Source: Tetrapyrgos nigripes
Lineage: Eukaryota; Basidiomycota; Agaricomycetes; Agaricales; Campanellaceae
DNA: 64,000 bases
NCBI GenBank assembly: GCA_013368315.1
Contig: JAACJM010000355.1
Location: forward strand, 1-64,000
Reading direction: 5' to 3'
Below the pieces are notes generated by a model, which was given only the letters and a program-made list of their open reading frames with translations, did not search any database and was not told the DNA's origin. Made by a program: the position numbers and the translations under genes. Shown here piece after piece: positions 11,340-21,728 of the stretch (position 1 is the first letter of the stretch; each line of letters begins with the position of its first letter).

Positions 11340-12175
11340 CTTCGAGGAATTACCGACCGCCAGACGTTGGCCCGCCTTTGCCTTTTGCTTCTTCCTTCCT
11401 TTTCCTTTAACCGGGGATGCTGATTCGAGCACCATATGCGGGCATGGTATAACAAAGCCTGCAAGATGGTTCTCAGAAGATCCATGGACGCGTGAAGAGC
11501 ACCATTGGATGCTAATAAGAGCCATCATGGTTTGCAGTGGGTTTGGGTGTGGGTTTGTCAGAAGAGGATCTGACGACCATGACCGGAAAAACTTAAGACA
11601 AAAATCACGGAGACAGAGGAGATGAAAACGTACCAGTAGACATAGACGATGGGCTGTAAAGAACAAGATGGCGTTGAAAAGGAGAGAAGATGCATGCGGC
11701 GGGCCCTATGATCAGGAACGAAAACCCAGAAGATCCAAGGCCTCTTAAAGAGCACCGTAGGATACTATAAGGGCTTGATATAGGAAATAATCCGAAAAGA
11801 TGGCTTCTGAAAATCCCTGGACACCGCTAGATCACCAGCGGACACCGATAGTGATGCTGGTTTAAAGGCAGCATCACGAAAACAATACCTGTAGAGATAT
11901 AAGATATGAGAGAAGGTAACTATGTGAATAAGAGCAAACCTACGAGTCACCATGCACTTATAACGTGTGGAAGGAAAGAATCGGAAATGAAGGAGGGGAA
12001 GAAATCTGGAGGGCCTATCGGTGGGGTTGTGAGCAGGAACAGAAGGCTCGAAGATCCAAGGCCGCTTGAAAGGCACCATAGGATGGTAATGGTGTTTTAT
12101 ATATTGCTGAGCATTGTATCAGAGGGCTCGAAGATCCAGGGCCGCCTGTACAGCACCATTGGATGCGACGAGTGA
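11340..12175. repeat. Dispersed repeat carrying four copies of a ~33-bp GATCC...GGATG motif
   Basis: The motif gatccaaggccgcttgaaag...ggatg recurs near 11,480, 11,730, 12,053 and 12,136 with variation, always bounded by GATCC and GGATG/GGATAC. The block 11,750-12,175 is nearly identical to 34,480-34,890 and, inverted, to 52,730-53,150. It includes the uninterrupted TA target site that a Tc1 element occupies in the left arm. Open frames such as KRPWIFEPS occur here but vary from copy to copy; I do not call them genes. Confidence 0.75.
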
Positions 12176-12189
12176 GGACTGTCGAGAAT

Positions 12190-12483
12190 CATCAGTGAAG
12201 TCATGCTTGGAAAAGCTAAAGTACTTACCTTTGGCGTGAGCACGGTCTTCATCAGTAACAAATCGGGACTGCCGTCATAAAGCTCTTTTCCACTGAGCAG
12301 GATACTCTGCCGGGTCAGATGGACATCAAAGGGGTCGCGTAGTGCCTGCGCTGGCAATATCGTACCGAAGACAAAAGTTAAACAAAACACCTTAAAACCG
12401 ATAGGTGTACGACCAACAGGGTTGACGCAAAGCAAGAGGTGACCCAAGGCAAGGCTGGGTCGAACGGAGAGAATTTGACACAT
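12190..12483 (-). pseudogene. Exon fragment of an unknown gene, paralog of 14.1-14.3 kb
   Basis: The minus-strand frame ends SGKELYDGSPDLLLMKTVLT at a GTAAGT donor near 12,230. At 14,190-14,250 a related frame ends YGDGQFVLLMKTVPKPK at a donor, and the introns following (gtaagtact.tagct.tccaa) are themselves alike. The two loci are therefore duplicates retaining gene structure. At this copy the intron runs into the dispersed GATCC motif repeat, so the downstream exon is lost. The N-terminus has a hydrophobic stretch (FCLTFVFGTILPAQAL), possibly a signal or membrane segment. Confidence 0.4.
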
Positions 12484-12736
12484 TACTTCAATGCGGGGAG
12501 TACAAAGACTGCCGATCAGATCAAAAGGAGGAGGAAATATCTAGCATGACCTGAACAAAAAATCAACAAGATTGAGCGCAAAGTTGGAGTGCTAGCAGAC
12601 CTAGTGCATTTGGCTGGTGCGTGACACTGTTACGCGTGACGTTACCAACCAAAACTGTCCTAGTCACCGAGCGAGAGACAGTCAAGCTTGCGTCTGTCAA
12701 CAGCACGACAGGCCGTCAACGCCAGCTGATTCCAGA

Positions 12737-13135
12737 CTACCCATACGAGACGTAGTAAAACGAGCTTCGAGGAGATAGGTGTCGATGTTGGCAGGAGGTA
12801 AAGGATCTGTCCAGGATCTGTACTACACTAGTATCACGGGCAGATCTTGCTGATACTTGTATACTCTTGTGGTCTGCAATAGATATCACAATGTCAGCAT
12901 ACCCCAACCCGAAGATTTTACAGACATACGCACTGGTGTCTACGACAAAAGTAGAACCAGATTGGGTACGGTAAAGAGGAATACTAGAGAGCAATTGAAA
13001 GGCTTCTAGATCAAGCTGTACCATTTGTTGGAGGCCAAGCAGCGTCGAGAAGCTGAAGTAACAAGGCATCCCTGGAAGATGGCAAGTGTACTCTTTGTAT
13101 GAGACAGGGACTCCGAAGAGTTGTTGTTCTAGCAA
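12737..13135 (-). CDS. Unknown ORF, 132 codons
   Basis: A protein-like minus-strand frame (LLGLQQMVQLDLEAFQLLSS, then TFVVDTSAYVCKIFGLGYAD) with reasonable composition. It may be one exon of a larger gene because a plausible coding stretch continues upstream. No recognised family, neighbours or second copy. Confidence 0.35.
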   Translation of the reverse strand: MLEQQLFGVPVSYKEYTCHLPGMPCYFSFSTLLGLQQMVQLDLEAFQLLSSIPLYRTQSGSTFVVDTSAYVCKIFGLGYADIVISIADHKSIQVSARSARDTSVVQILDRSFTSCQHRHLSPRSSFYYVSYG

Positions 13136-13899
13136 GAGAGCCGTCCCAGACTTTAGTAGAAAAAAAGAATCAACAACGTTAGCAGTGAGGAGAAAAACGA
13201 AATAACGGCATGTACCTTGTCAGATAACCAGTTCGCTTAAACATATCCTGGGCAGTCAGGTAGCGGTCAGAATCAGGTCAAATGAAAGAAAGGACACTAA
13301 CGTTCGCAGGAAACGTACGTGACAATTATGGCCTGGAATTGAACGCCAATTAGAAGAAGTGCCAGTACCTGTTAAGGAATAACTAACACAGGAATGAAAA
13401 CCCACCGTAAAAAAAAAAACACAACAGTGTTGAAGTATATAATATACGGCCACGACCTAGTACAGCTACTCAAAAGTAACTGCGCAAGTACAACTGACCC
13501 AAAGGTACAGTTGCTAGTGACCGAAAGAATTCAGGTTACTAGCTGAAGGGTGCTATGGGGTCGATCCTTCGGTCCTGAGGCTAGAGGACAAACTGTCGAG
13601 GAAGCTGTTACTCTTCAGTAGGCTGTCAACAACACGACAAGGTCGTTGAGGCCAGCCACTTCCAGACAACCCATAACCTCGAGACTTTTAAATATGGAGG
13701 TCTGCTACCCTGTTTTAAGCGTTCCCAAGTTGGCCACCCCAAGCTTCGTGTTTCGATGTGACGATCTCCCAAGGAAAGCTGCTTGTGTCTGAAATTGTCT
13801 GTAAAACAATAAACGTCATAAGAGAATGTATTAATACGAGGATGGACAGCTTACTTTTGCGCCCAATGTTCTTCATTGCGTTCTACCTAGAACGATAGA
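13136..13899. other. Intergenic, nothing recognised
   Basis: There is an open minus-strand frame at 13,256-13,453 with a short A/T homopolymer and no other sign of coding. No repeat or element ends identified. Confidence 0.35.
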
Positions 13900-14626
13900 T
13901 CTCCAAGATCTGTGGAGAGAATAAAGTGTCAGATACTGTGAGGAAAGCCATAAGCGAATGCCGCACACCTGCAAACTGTTCATCTGCATTTGGTCAAGAT
14001 GCATAGCCTTCCTCGTTCCCCCTCCCGATTGGCGTCTTGATGCCCAACCTCGGTTCCATTTGTGGAAAGTGGTCTGAGCATGCCATATGTCAGAAGGAAT
14101 GACGGAGTTTGCAACCCGATACCTTGAAAGTGAGAGAATCGTCAGTAAAGTCATGCTTGGAGAAGCTATAGTACTTACCTTTGGCTTGGGCACGGTCTTC
14201 ATCAGTAACACGAATTGACCGTCACCATAATCATTCAAATTTGAAGCATCCACCGCAATCCTCGACCGCAATATTCCTTGACCAGGATACCATCAGCTTC
14301 CCTTGGAATTCGGCAGTGGACAGTAGCAGTCTTTTGGTTTGGCAGAATGTTATATCTAACGCACATTCAGAAGTGATAACGTGTAGAGATTTCTGACAGA
14401 GTACTCACTGGTGTTATCCACAGCTCCTATCTCAAATTTGTAAAACGTTACTGTCCTCATTGGCCAGAGGATGCGTTGAAACTGCACCTGGCCAGAGCGA
14501 AGGAAGGTCCAAGGGGGAGGAGACGGTGGGAAATACACGAGGCAAGCGCCTCGCGTCCTTGTTGCTAGTAGGAGCGCCGCCGACGTTCTGCAGAAACGTA
14601 AGAACGCTGTGACTGATCATGGCCAA
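13900..14626 (-). pseudogene. Unknown multi-exon gene remnant, paralog of 12.2-12.5 kb
   Basis: Coding-like segments occur in several frames: QFQRILWPMRTVTFYKFEIG running to a GTGAGT donor near 14,410, an exon beginning ITFCQTKRLLLSTAEFQGKL, then YGDGQFVLLMKTVPKPK at a GTAAGT donor near 14,180. The exons do not join into one open frame in my reading: a TGA follows CFKFE near 14,238. Intron sequence after the last donor resembles that of the 12.2-kb copy. Likely a decayed gene; function unknown. Confidence 0.4.
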
Positions 14627-14669
14627 AAGGGAAAAATAGGAATGCAGAACTTAGTTGCAGTTCTCTACA

Positions 14670-14745
14670 TTGTTCAACGCTGTGGTCAACGTTATGGTCA
14701 CCGATGTGGTCATCGTCGTGGTCAAAGAAAAATAAGTTGCACAGC
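14670..14745. repeat. Short GTGGTCAACG-type repeat, second copy at 15,812-15,862
   Basis: Four imperfect 12-bp units (gtggtcaacgtt and variants) are followed by gcacagccac. A similar run, gttgtggtcaacgtcgtggt then gcacagccac, lies at 15,812-15,862, on the far side of the PPPY membrane gene, in the same orientation. The gene is thus bracketed by short direct repeats. Confidence 0.5.
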
Positions 14746-14837
14746 CACTAAAATTACATATTACAAGTCGCGCTGAGTCTCCGACTACAGAATCTCGAAG
14801 CTTTCCAAATCCATTCACCATAGTCCTCATCTTAGCA

Positions 14838-15602
14838 TCAAGCGTCCTCCAACTGCGCAATCACATCACGGAGACCAGCATACAATCCATACATGAAGAT
14901 GGCCAAGAATAAAGCCAGGCCAGCGTATTTCCCGAACTGGGCGACTAGGAAGCAAAGGAATTTATGAAAGAGAATCAGATACTGTCGTAATGCTGATGCG
15001 TAGGTAAATTCGTTGATTCGGATCAAGAGGGGGCCGTTATCTTGTTGACTGACGGTGATTGAAGCAGCCACAGAGACTTAGACAGAAGAAGTCAATGACT
15101 CTAAGTAGAAAAAATGTAAACACTACTCACCTCTGGTGTTGTAAAGCATCGGGTTAAGGATGTCGGGACCAATGATAATCCTATCATTGTTGGGAGTGAC
15201 GCCCGTTAGATAGTCCCAATCTGGGAAACGGTGAGCGAACAAAGAACAGAGATGAGAAAGAAGACCTACTGGCGTTGTAGCCCGAGTCGAGGGTCCGAGT
15301 CAATGCTCTCAGTCGTGCAACAACCGCCTCCTGGGCTGGGATTCGTAAGCACCTACTGCTACCTCAACTGGTAAGGACAAAGAAACTTACGTATACTAGT
15401 GGTACCCGTCGGTCTCACATATGGAGGAGGGTGGTCAGGAGCTACGGGGTCATTGTTATCCTCTGTCTGGAGAGGGGTAGGTAGCGACTGGGAGTATGGC
15501 CTGGCCTGGACTTACAGCAGTATTTTCGACGCCGATGGGGCTCTGGATGGAGGGAGGTACGACAGTGTCGGTGCCACTTTGGATTTGGGAGGTGTCAGAC
15601 AT
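14838..15602 (-). CDS. Predicted membrane protein with PPPY motif, five exons, ~185 aa
   Basis: A fully open five-exon model on the minus strand starts MSDTSQIQSGTDTVVPPSIQ. The first three introns start GTAAGTCC, GTAAGTTT and GTAGGTC, the fourth GTGAGTAG, and all end in AG with matching phases. The N-terminus is Ser/Pro/Asp-rich and includes DHPPPYVRP, a possible WW-domain ligand. The middle carries NWDYLTGVTPNNDRIIIGPD. The C-terminus has a hydrophobic segment FGKYAGLALFLAIFMYGLYA followed by a short charged tail (GLRDVIAQLEDA) and TGA at 14,838. It is probably a tail-anchored or single-pass membrane protein. No family recognised. Intact splicing and frame across all exons make it one of the better gene calls here. 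Confidence 0.7.
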
Positions 15603-16185
15603 GGGAGTCGAAGGGAGTGCACTAAAAGACTGGAAGATGTAGGCTGGTTTTATAGCTCATAGACAAAGGAAACATCGTTTGCCGGGCGGCGTTATACCAA
15701 AACACCGTAAAAGCTCCAGTCTTGAATACGAAAAGCAATCGGCAGGGTTGGGAATCGTCCATGCAGTCTGATATCTGTTCAACACGATGAGCAGAATAGA
15801 TAGAGAGGAAAACTTTCAACGTTGTGGTCAACGTCGTGGTCAGAGGAAGTAGCACAGCCACCGATCAAATGATTGCTACTTCCCCATTGTCACTCCTGAT
15901 ACTTATATTTCTCTCCCTTTTGACCCGACCTTCAGTCACTCTCTCCTACGACATCTACAACAGTGTGCTCCAGCGGCCAAAACTTGCAATCCCGAAAACA
16001 AAACTAAATACTTGAACAGCTAATACTACAATCAATTCCTTTGCGTCTGGAAGCAAGCACATCAAACCAAAGAAAAACATTCACTGCACATCCAATCTCT
16101 CAAACGAAGATATCAATTAGTTGAAAGATACCATTTATCACCGCACTCACATTTTGCTTTCTTTCCAATCTCAATCTATTTTTTT

Positions 16186-16187
<2 letters not shown>
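15603..16187. other. Upstream region of the membrane gene; otherwise unassigned
   Basis: This holds the second GTGGTCAACG repeat and a T/C-rich stretch. No reading frame looks like a conserved protein. Confidence 0.35.

Positions 16188-16237
<50 letters not shown>
16188..16237. repeat. Uninterrupted 50-base T run
   Basis: Fifty consecutive T on the plus strand, with a further T-rich stretch before it. On the minus strand this is an A50 tract starting 27 bases after the stop codon of the coiled-coil gene ending at 16,264. It could be a target-primed retrotransposition tail or slippage of a shorter run. Its exact length is unreliable in most sequencing chemistries. Confidence 0.9.
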
Positions 16238-16239
<2 letters not shown>

Positions 16240-16263
16240 TTGACTCTTTCTTGGTTGGAACTT

Positions 16264-17533
16264 TCACCCATTCATTGCTTCTTTCCAATTCACCCATTTA
16301 CCAAGCAGGCCTTGATACCCTGCACCTAAATCGACGTTGAGAAACTCAAACGCGTCACGAAACCAGTACGAATTGCTTTTTGGAGCATCATATGGAAAGG
16401 AAAGGGTGTTACAGTCCGTGGCAGCTGTCATTTCCCGAAGATTGTTGACTTCAGTTGAAAAGGCATCCAATTCTCTGCTCTGTATACGTATTTATTGGCG
16501 GAGGATGTGAATGACGCGCCGTAATGACTCACTGAGTTAAGATCATCTGTTGTATCCATCTCTGCAATAGAAGGCGTTGGCTCTGTCAGGATGTTTGCAG
16601 ATTCTTCCGAGGCCGCGTGTAACTTGCGCTGCGTACTCAGAGGTGTCTGTGTCCTGGTCAAAAAGGTCATTAGATAGAGTGACGACATGCTGGTAGTAGG
16701 AAGGAAAGCAGTTTACAGTTGGGATAGGACTGATATCAATGCTTGAAGGTCTTCGAGAATGAGATAGAAGTGAGTGTACTAAACACTGGGTGTAAACACA
16801 GTCGGCTTACAGTTGATGTGAGGTCGCTATACTGTGACATTGATGAGACGCTGCTACGCCTAACATCCATGGGACGCTGTGAATCGACAAGTTAGGCGAT
16901 CAAGGGGTTGGTGGTAAGGACTTTGCAACGAACTTGAGAGGATCCAGTACTCGCTTCAACTTTGTCAATCTCAGCAGTGTATTTCCGACCTATTGCCACC
17001 TGGTAACATTCTGTACTTATAAGTTGGATGAACAGAATTCTAACGATGCGTACCTTGAGATCGACCTCTAATTCAGTGATCCGAGCTTTCAGCTTCACAA
17101 TAGTCTCGTACTTCGAGTCCAGTAACAATTTCGTATCGTTGTGCCGCTTCTGCTCTTGAAAGAGACAATTCCCAACAGCCTGCATACATTATCAGCCTCC
17201 TTCATGCTAATAAAGGATGTAGACTCGCCTTCAGCTTGTCCAATTGATTCTGTTTCTCCTCCAAAGTCTTTGACAACGCCTCCAAGTCCCCTTTAAGCCG
17301 CGCATTGGTGTCTTCCTCAGCCTTGAGTAGTTTCATGGTGTTATCAAGACTGGTTGCAAGGTTATCATTGACGTATTGACGGCCGATTCTCGTTGGAAGA
17401 GGTACAAGTCTGACCTTCTAAAGTGTTCCAACTTGAGTTCAGCCAGTGACTAGTGAGTCCAACGGAGGTAAGAGTAACCTACTTGGTGACGGACATCATC
17501 AGGCTCAGAGCTGGACTTGCGGATCTGGGACAT
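16264..17533 (-). CDS. Coiled-coil protein, multi-exon
   Basis: Minus-strand model starting MSQIRKSSSEPDDVRHQ at 17,533. The second exon continues coiled coil (LKGDLEALSKTLEEKQNQLD), then FQEQKRHNDTKLLLDSKYET and ITELEVDLK, then GRKYTAEIDKVEASTGSSQ and a Ser-rich segment (RRSSVSSMSQYSDLTST). The C-terminal exons read STEVNNLREMTAATDC and end GYQGLLGKWVNWKEAMNG at TGA 16,264. Most introns are 50-65 nt GT-AG, and one donor may be GC. The splice phase between the Ser-rich exon and the next (16,690-16,815) is not resolved, so one exon may be mis-drawn or the gene broken there. Function unknown. Confidence 0.55.
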
Positions 17534-17779
17534 GGGGATACAGTGTAAAACAGAGGTTCGAGAGACTCATAGTCCTTTATCCTCATCCTCAAAAGGAGAA
17601 CAAAGCAAGATCTATCCTGACGTCACGACGTCATGACCACTGTAAACCACAACGCGAGCTAACGCGATCTACTTTCCGATGTAAGTTATTTGACCACTGT
17701 AACAGCAACTTTTCAAGCTGGTGATTTCTTGTCTCGACAGTTTCGAGCAACCTCCACCCAGGAAGTGGGGTGATGGCCC

Positions 17780-17850
17780 AAGTGGGATTTAGTGCCAACA
17801 CCGTTGTGGACGCGTCCGTGAAATGGTTGTGTACAACCGATGCCAGAGAG
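17780..17850 (-). mobile_element. LINE RNase H fragment
   Basis: About 60 bases (minus-strand reading LASVVHNHFTDASTTVLA) match the RNase H fragments at 35.1 kb and 49.6 kb almost base for base. The flanks differ, so this is a small isolated remnant. Confidence 0.5.
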
Positions 17851-18125
17851 TTACCTGCTAAACTCACTGAGGCCTCCAAGTCCACCGTATCGGCCCGGAA
17901 GTTTCGAACTACAAAGGTGAGCCTGAGGCGAGCCACTCTAGTGAGCATGAAAGGGCATCTGGGTGACATATATACCGATTGTCGGCCACTCATGGGAGCA
18001 ACGACGTTCCTTCTTGAACTAGTATATATCCTGCTTCTGCATTCGTTGAGAAGCCTTACTACAACTTGCCCTTCCAATTTACCACCCAAACCCTATATAC
18101 ACAACATTCCTATTCCTATCACATA

Positions 18126-18507
18126 ATGGGTATGCATCAAGTGCCACTAGGTTCCAGTCGCCAGGTTAGTTTGATAATCTCTGCTTTCGCGAGTAGACAG
18201 CTAAAGTTGTATTCTCTGGTAGACTATCGCCAAAACTGTCAGAGCCAGAATTTTCCCTGCTGACAGTCCGAACGCTAAGCAGAAGGTCGTGTGCTACCAG
18301 CAAAATTCGAAAGGCAACCGATTCGTTTTCGCTTTGGAGGCTTTATCGGGTATGAAGACTCAGCCATACCTTCATGATGTTGTTGTCAACATTATTCATC
18401 GCTCCATCCGCTATAAATTCCGTGTGTTCTTCAAAAGGCACAAGCTGCTGCGTAGGAACCAGGCTATCAGGATACTGACAAATGTGGATGTAGACGGGAT
18501 GTGCTAG
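18126..18507 (+). CDS. Small basic protein, two exons, 107 aa
   Basis: Exon 1 (18,126-18,164) encodes MGMHQVPLGSSRQ. A 58-nt intron (18,165-18,222, GTTAGT...GGTAG) follows, then exon 2 encodes TIAKTVRARIFPADSPNAKQ and ends at TAG 18,507 (108 codons in all). The protein is rich in Arg/Lys and Val/Ile (NIIHRSIRYKFRVFFKRHKL) and has no membrane segment. A following frame (18,540-18,710, NIRGRAERRAMEEAVIRCES) might be a further exon reached through a short intron near 18,490, in which case the protein is longer. No family recognised. Confidence 0.5.
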
Positions 18508-18851
18508 TAGTTGCGTGTAGCAATCGGACCGGGGAAGCGCGAAATATTAGAGGACGGGCTGAGAGGAGGGCAATGGAGGAGGCTGTCATCAGGTGCGAAT
18601 CATCATTCCAGCTATCAGCTAGAAGAGAAACTGACCCAAATTTCGATAGGGTCATGCAACGGCTTGCACCTCTGAGAACTCGACGTACTTTCGCCTGCGA
18701 AATTTCGGTTTGAATTCAATTAATCTGGAAAGGATTGTCTCTTGCTTGTGCTCATTGATAGAAGCGGTGTAGCTACTATTAGGGTCTGTAAAAATGTAAG
18801 AAATTTGGATTTTTCTTTGTGACAAGGCGCCTAGGGGCACGGAAGTGACGG

Positions 18852-19016
18852 TCCGCTTGTTTCAACTCCGATTATCACAATGATTTTGCAATGATTACCA
18901 CAACGACAACTAGTTCTTATACCTTGCTCTCTCCATTCTTTCTGAAACTATCCGCCGTTTCCATCTATGTTCTGCACTCAGATAACACTCCACCGGCTTG
19001 AGCCTCCTGCTTCCTG
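18852..19016. repeat. ~165-bp dispersed repeat, copies at 35,284 and 49,288
   Basis: The segment beginning gtccgcttgtttcaactccg and ending near cctgcttcctgtgctgtagt is nearly identical at 35,284-35,455 (direct) and 49,288-49,462 (inverted). Each copy lies next to LINE pieces, RNase H in the arms and the C-terminal tail here, so it may be part of the LINE or an insertion into it. Confidence 0.75.
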
Positions 19017-19094
19017 TGCTGTAGTCCGCCCTCTTCTCTTCATCAGCAAAATCACATTCGGATGAAGGAACGGAGAAAAAACAGACCTAGACGA

Positions 19095-19662
19095 CGTACG
19101 GCCATAAACCTTAAGAAAACGCAAGCCCAAATTGAGGAGGCTTTCGGTATAATTCCCAACGAAAGAGGAATCTGGAAAGCAATCAGACACTAAGATCACT
19201 CTAGAAAAACGAGAAACTTCCCGTGGATGCTTACACACGATGCATACATGACGGGGTCGCATTGGGAACACTCTAATAACCAGGATAGAGCCTATTGTGA
19301 ACACGATCACCAACTAGAAGATATGCAACATATCCTGACTGCTTGTGACTCTCCGGGCCAAGCACTGATATGGGAACTAGCTCAGAAGCTCTGGGAGAAA
19401 AAGTCGGGGAAAGAATGGTATTGCCTGGTATTGGAACCATCATAGGAGCTGCAGCTGAGGTGAAAAACAATGAGACTGGAAGACGCCTACAAGGAGAAAC
19501 ACATCTCTGGAGAATCCTTATAGCGGAATCTGCTTACCTTATATGGGTCCTGTGAAAGAGTAATAGGAAATGAGAATAACACGCCGTTCTCTGAACAGGA
19601 GATCACCAATAGGTGGTGGAAGATGATCAACGAACAATTCAAACTTGACGCGCATGACTAAT
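19095..19662 (+). mobile_element. LINE 3' end remnant (ORF2 C-terminus)
   Basis: The plus strand reads TQAQIEEAFGIIPNERGIWK, then LTHDAYMTGSHWEH, RAYCEHDHQLEDMQHILTAC, DSPGQALIWELAQKLW, then in another frame HLWRILIAESAYLIWVL and FSEQEITNRWWKMINEQFKL ending at TAA/TGA near 19,662. The order His/Cys-rich C-x-H segment, then SPGQ...IWELA, then ESAYLIW, then NRW is that of the region after RNase H in fungal LINE-type proteins. At least two frameshifts and a stop (after RH near 19,190) make it inactive. Confidence 0.75.
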
Positions 19663-19719
19663 GAGAAATTTGGGCGGAAAGAAAGGCTTAATACACGGCG
19701 AAAAAGAACTACCTAAGAA

Positions 19720-20673
19720 TTGCCTCGTGACCTACACCAACATCCACAGTCCCATCTCGTCTTGCATATCAGCAAAACGTTTTTTCCAAATGCATTAGGA
19801 AATACGCACGAAGGAGCCCAAAGTTATTTTGCTTATCATGACCGTTCGGGTGGGGGATTGTTCACGACCCTCTTAGAGATGTCATTCACGGGTCATGTAG
19901 GTCTTGAAGTCTCTGGATTCGCTCCAGGGTGCTGACCCATTGCGACTCTTTTCAATGAGGAACTGGGCGAAGTCATCCAAGTGCGCCAATCAGACCTCTC
20001 CAATTGATGTCTACCTTTATTAACACTGGATTCCCTTCCACACTTATACATGCCATTGGCTAAGTGAATGACTCTGCTGACAAGCAGTCATTCACCATCA
20101 TACATAACAACGAAGTCATCTATTCCTGCACTCGTCAAGAACTACAAAAGGTCTGGGTTGAGATATCCTTCAAAATGCAGTTTCTTCATGACAATCCCAT
20201 TTCTGCTCAATAAGAGTTCGACTTGATCTCAGATGACTCCCATACTGGGCTCCTCTACCACCTTACCTTCACTCCCAGTCCTAGTCACTCTCTTTTCGTT
20301 ACCTCAAAGCTGTTATTCTCCGCGAACAAGGTGTCAACGGACAAATCAAAATGGCGTGGGCCATGTCTGATATCCTCAACGGTTCCGCCTCTCGCCAACT
20401 TCCATGTTGCTTCCATGGTTTCGCGGCCTGTTGTGGATTCTCCTATGGTGAAGTTCTTGGAGCAGGTAGAGGTTGGGCTCACTCCGTTTTACTCAACTCT
20501 CGTGCCAGGGAAGAGTTTATCAACTTTTTCAACTGGAACGATACATTCGCACTCGTCGTATACAATGGGTATCAATTCCTCAGCCATTTGAGGGAAATTA
20601 TCCCGGTGCGCAGGACTGGCCTGATTTCAAGCCGAATAGGGGTGAAAGATTTGAGGTGAAGGCGCGTATGTAG
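19720..20673 (+). pseudogene. ADE6: FGAM synthase (phosphoribosylformylglycinamidine synthase) C-terminal pseudogene
   Basis: Peptide blocks in order match the C-terminal part of the de novo purine enzyme FGAM synthase. They are YHDRSGGGLFTTLLEMSFTG, then ATLFNEELGEVIQVRQSDLS, then [84 protein letters not shown] and [11 protein letters not shown]. The glutamine-amidotransferase nucleophile normally sits in a G-V-C-N-G-C-Q motif; here it reads VVYNGYQ, both Cys replaced by Tyr (G-to-A changes, the first at 20,562). Several frameshifts and stops separate the blocks and no intron is evident. The N-terminal bulk of the ~1,300-residue enzyme is missing. It lies directly after the LINE tail, so a retrocopy is possible. 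Confidence 0.85.
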
Positions 20674-21085
20674 AGAACGAAGAGACGAAGCAGTCGGTGT
20701 TTTTGAAGGAAATAGTTGGGTCAAAATTTGCCTGTTGCTGTTGCGCATGGGGAAGGGAGGACTTCGGTAGTGAAGAGCAGTCCGGAAAGGTTGCTTTGCA
20801 GGGATTGGTTGCAGTGAGGATTCGAAGGACGGAGAGGTACCTAATGGCAGTCCTGGAGGTGTGACAGGGCTGCGGATTCCGGAATGGTTGACGGCTAGTG
20901 AAAATAAGCATTGTACATGTATTACAAGTCTGTAGTGCCAAATCCTATGTATATAATGTAGATCCATGGTTGAAAGTAATGATACACTGAATGCGAAGAA
21001 AGAATGACACACAGGCTCAGTAATGTGTGGCCATCTAGGAACATGCGAGTACTCCTTGGATCATCAATAAGAGAAAGAAGAGATC
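20674..21085. other. Intergenic, nothing recognised
   Basis: Minus-strand frames cross this stretch but overlap the FGAM synthase pseudogene and are its shadows. No repeat was identified. Confidence 0.35.
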
Positions 21086-21700
21086 CTAATTGCTCGTACT
21101 ACCACCCTCCTCATGTACTGCCTGATGCTGAGAACCCAAAAAGGGGCCAAACCTCCCAAATGACTCCAACATCACCTCCTGAAAGGATTCCGTCATGGCC
21201 CTTCTGTCTTGCTTCCTTTCCTCCCTCATTACCTCCATCATTGCCTCCACCATGGCCTTCCTGTCCTCTTTTTGCTCATCCCTCATCGCCTTTCTCATTC
21301 CCTCCCACTCATGTTTCATCTCCTCAAACCCGGTAGATATGGTATTGTTCAGGTCCTGAATATGTTCGATTATCATCTTGTACTCCCCTGGATGTAGATA
21401 AGTTCGAATACATGCTGCAGTCCATTGATAGAAAGAGTACTTACCTAGGGGAGTAGGTGACCTTTGACTATTAGCGCCGCCGCTGTCTCGGCGGGGCTCC
21501 CTTCCTTTCCCAACTGGTGAAAGCAGCCTCAGGTCAACTACAGTGCATGTCAAGTCGAATAATCACTTACTGCCATAGATGAAACATTCGCTTGGTGTAT
21601 AAGAGTGATTGTCTTTCCCATAAATGTATCGTTCACTGGGTGATTCCTCTTCTCCGAGCTCTTTGTTCAGGAGTGGAGGTACAGTATCAGGGTTTCAGTT
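21086..21700 (-). CDS. Charged coiled-coil protein, multi-exon
   Basis: The minus-strand reading has SPSERYIYGKDNHSYTPSEC then FIYG, a short intron, SPVGKGREPRRDSGGANSQR and a 57-nt intron (21,444-21,388). The last exon starts GEYKMIIEHIQDLNNTISTG and continues through Met/Glu/Arg-rich helix (MRKAMRDEQKEDRKAMVEAM) to the tail HEEGGSTSN and TAG at 21,086. Phase is kept at the 57-nt intron. The upstream intron is only about 33 nt and the region before it has a TGA near 21,695, so the 5' end is uncertain. The alternating Met/Arg/Glu heptads suggest a long single helix. Family unknown. Confidence 0.55.
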
Positions 21701-21728
21701 TGGAATTTGAGGATTCTGAAGACCAGGT

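Noticed and set aside
11765..12079. Protein-coding gene in the KRPWIFEPS frames (also 28.3, 34.4, 52.8 and 59.2 kb)
   Set aside because: Frames differ in length and downstream sequence at each copy and are centred on the dispersed GATCC motif; better explained as a repeat.
20285..21012. Minus-strand frames over and beside the FGAM synthase pseudogene
   Set aside because: The plus strand carries a recognisable conserved enzyme sequence; the opposite frames are shadows.
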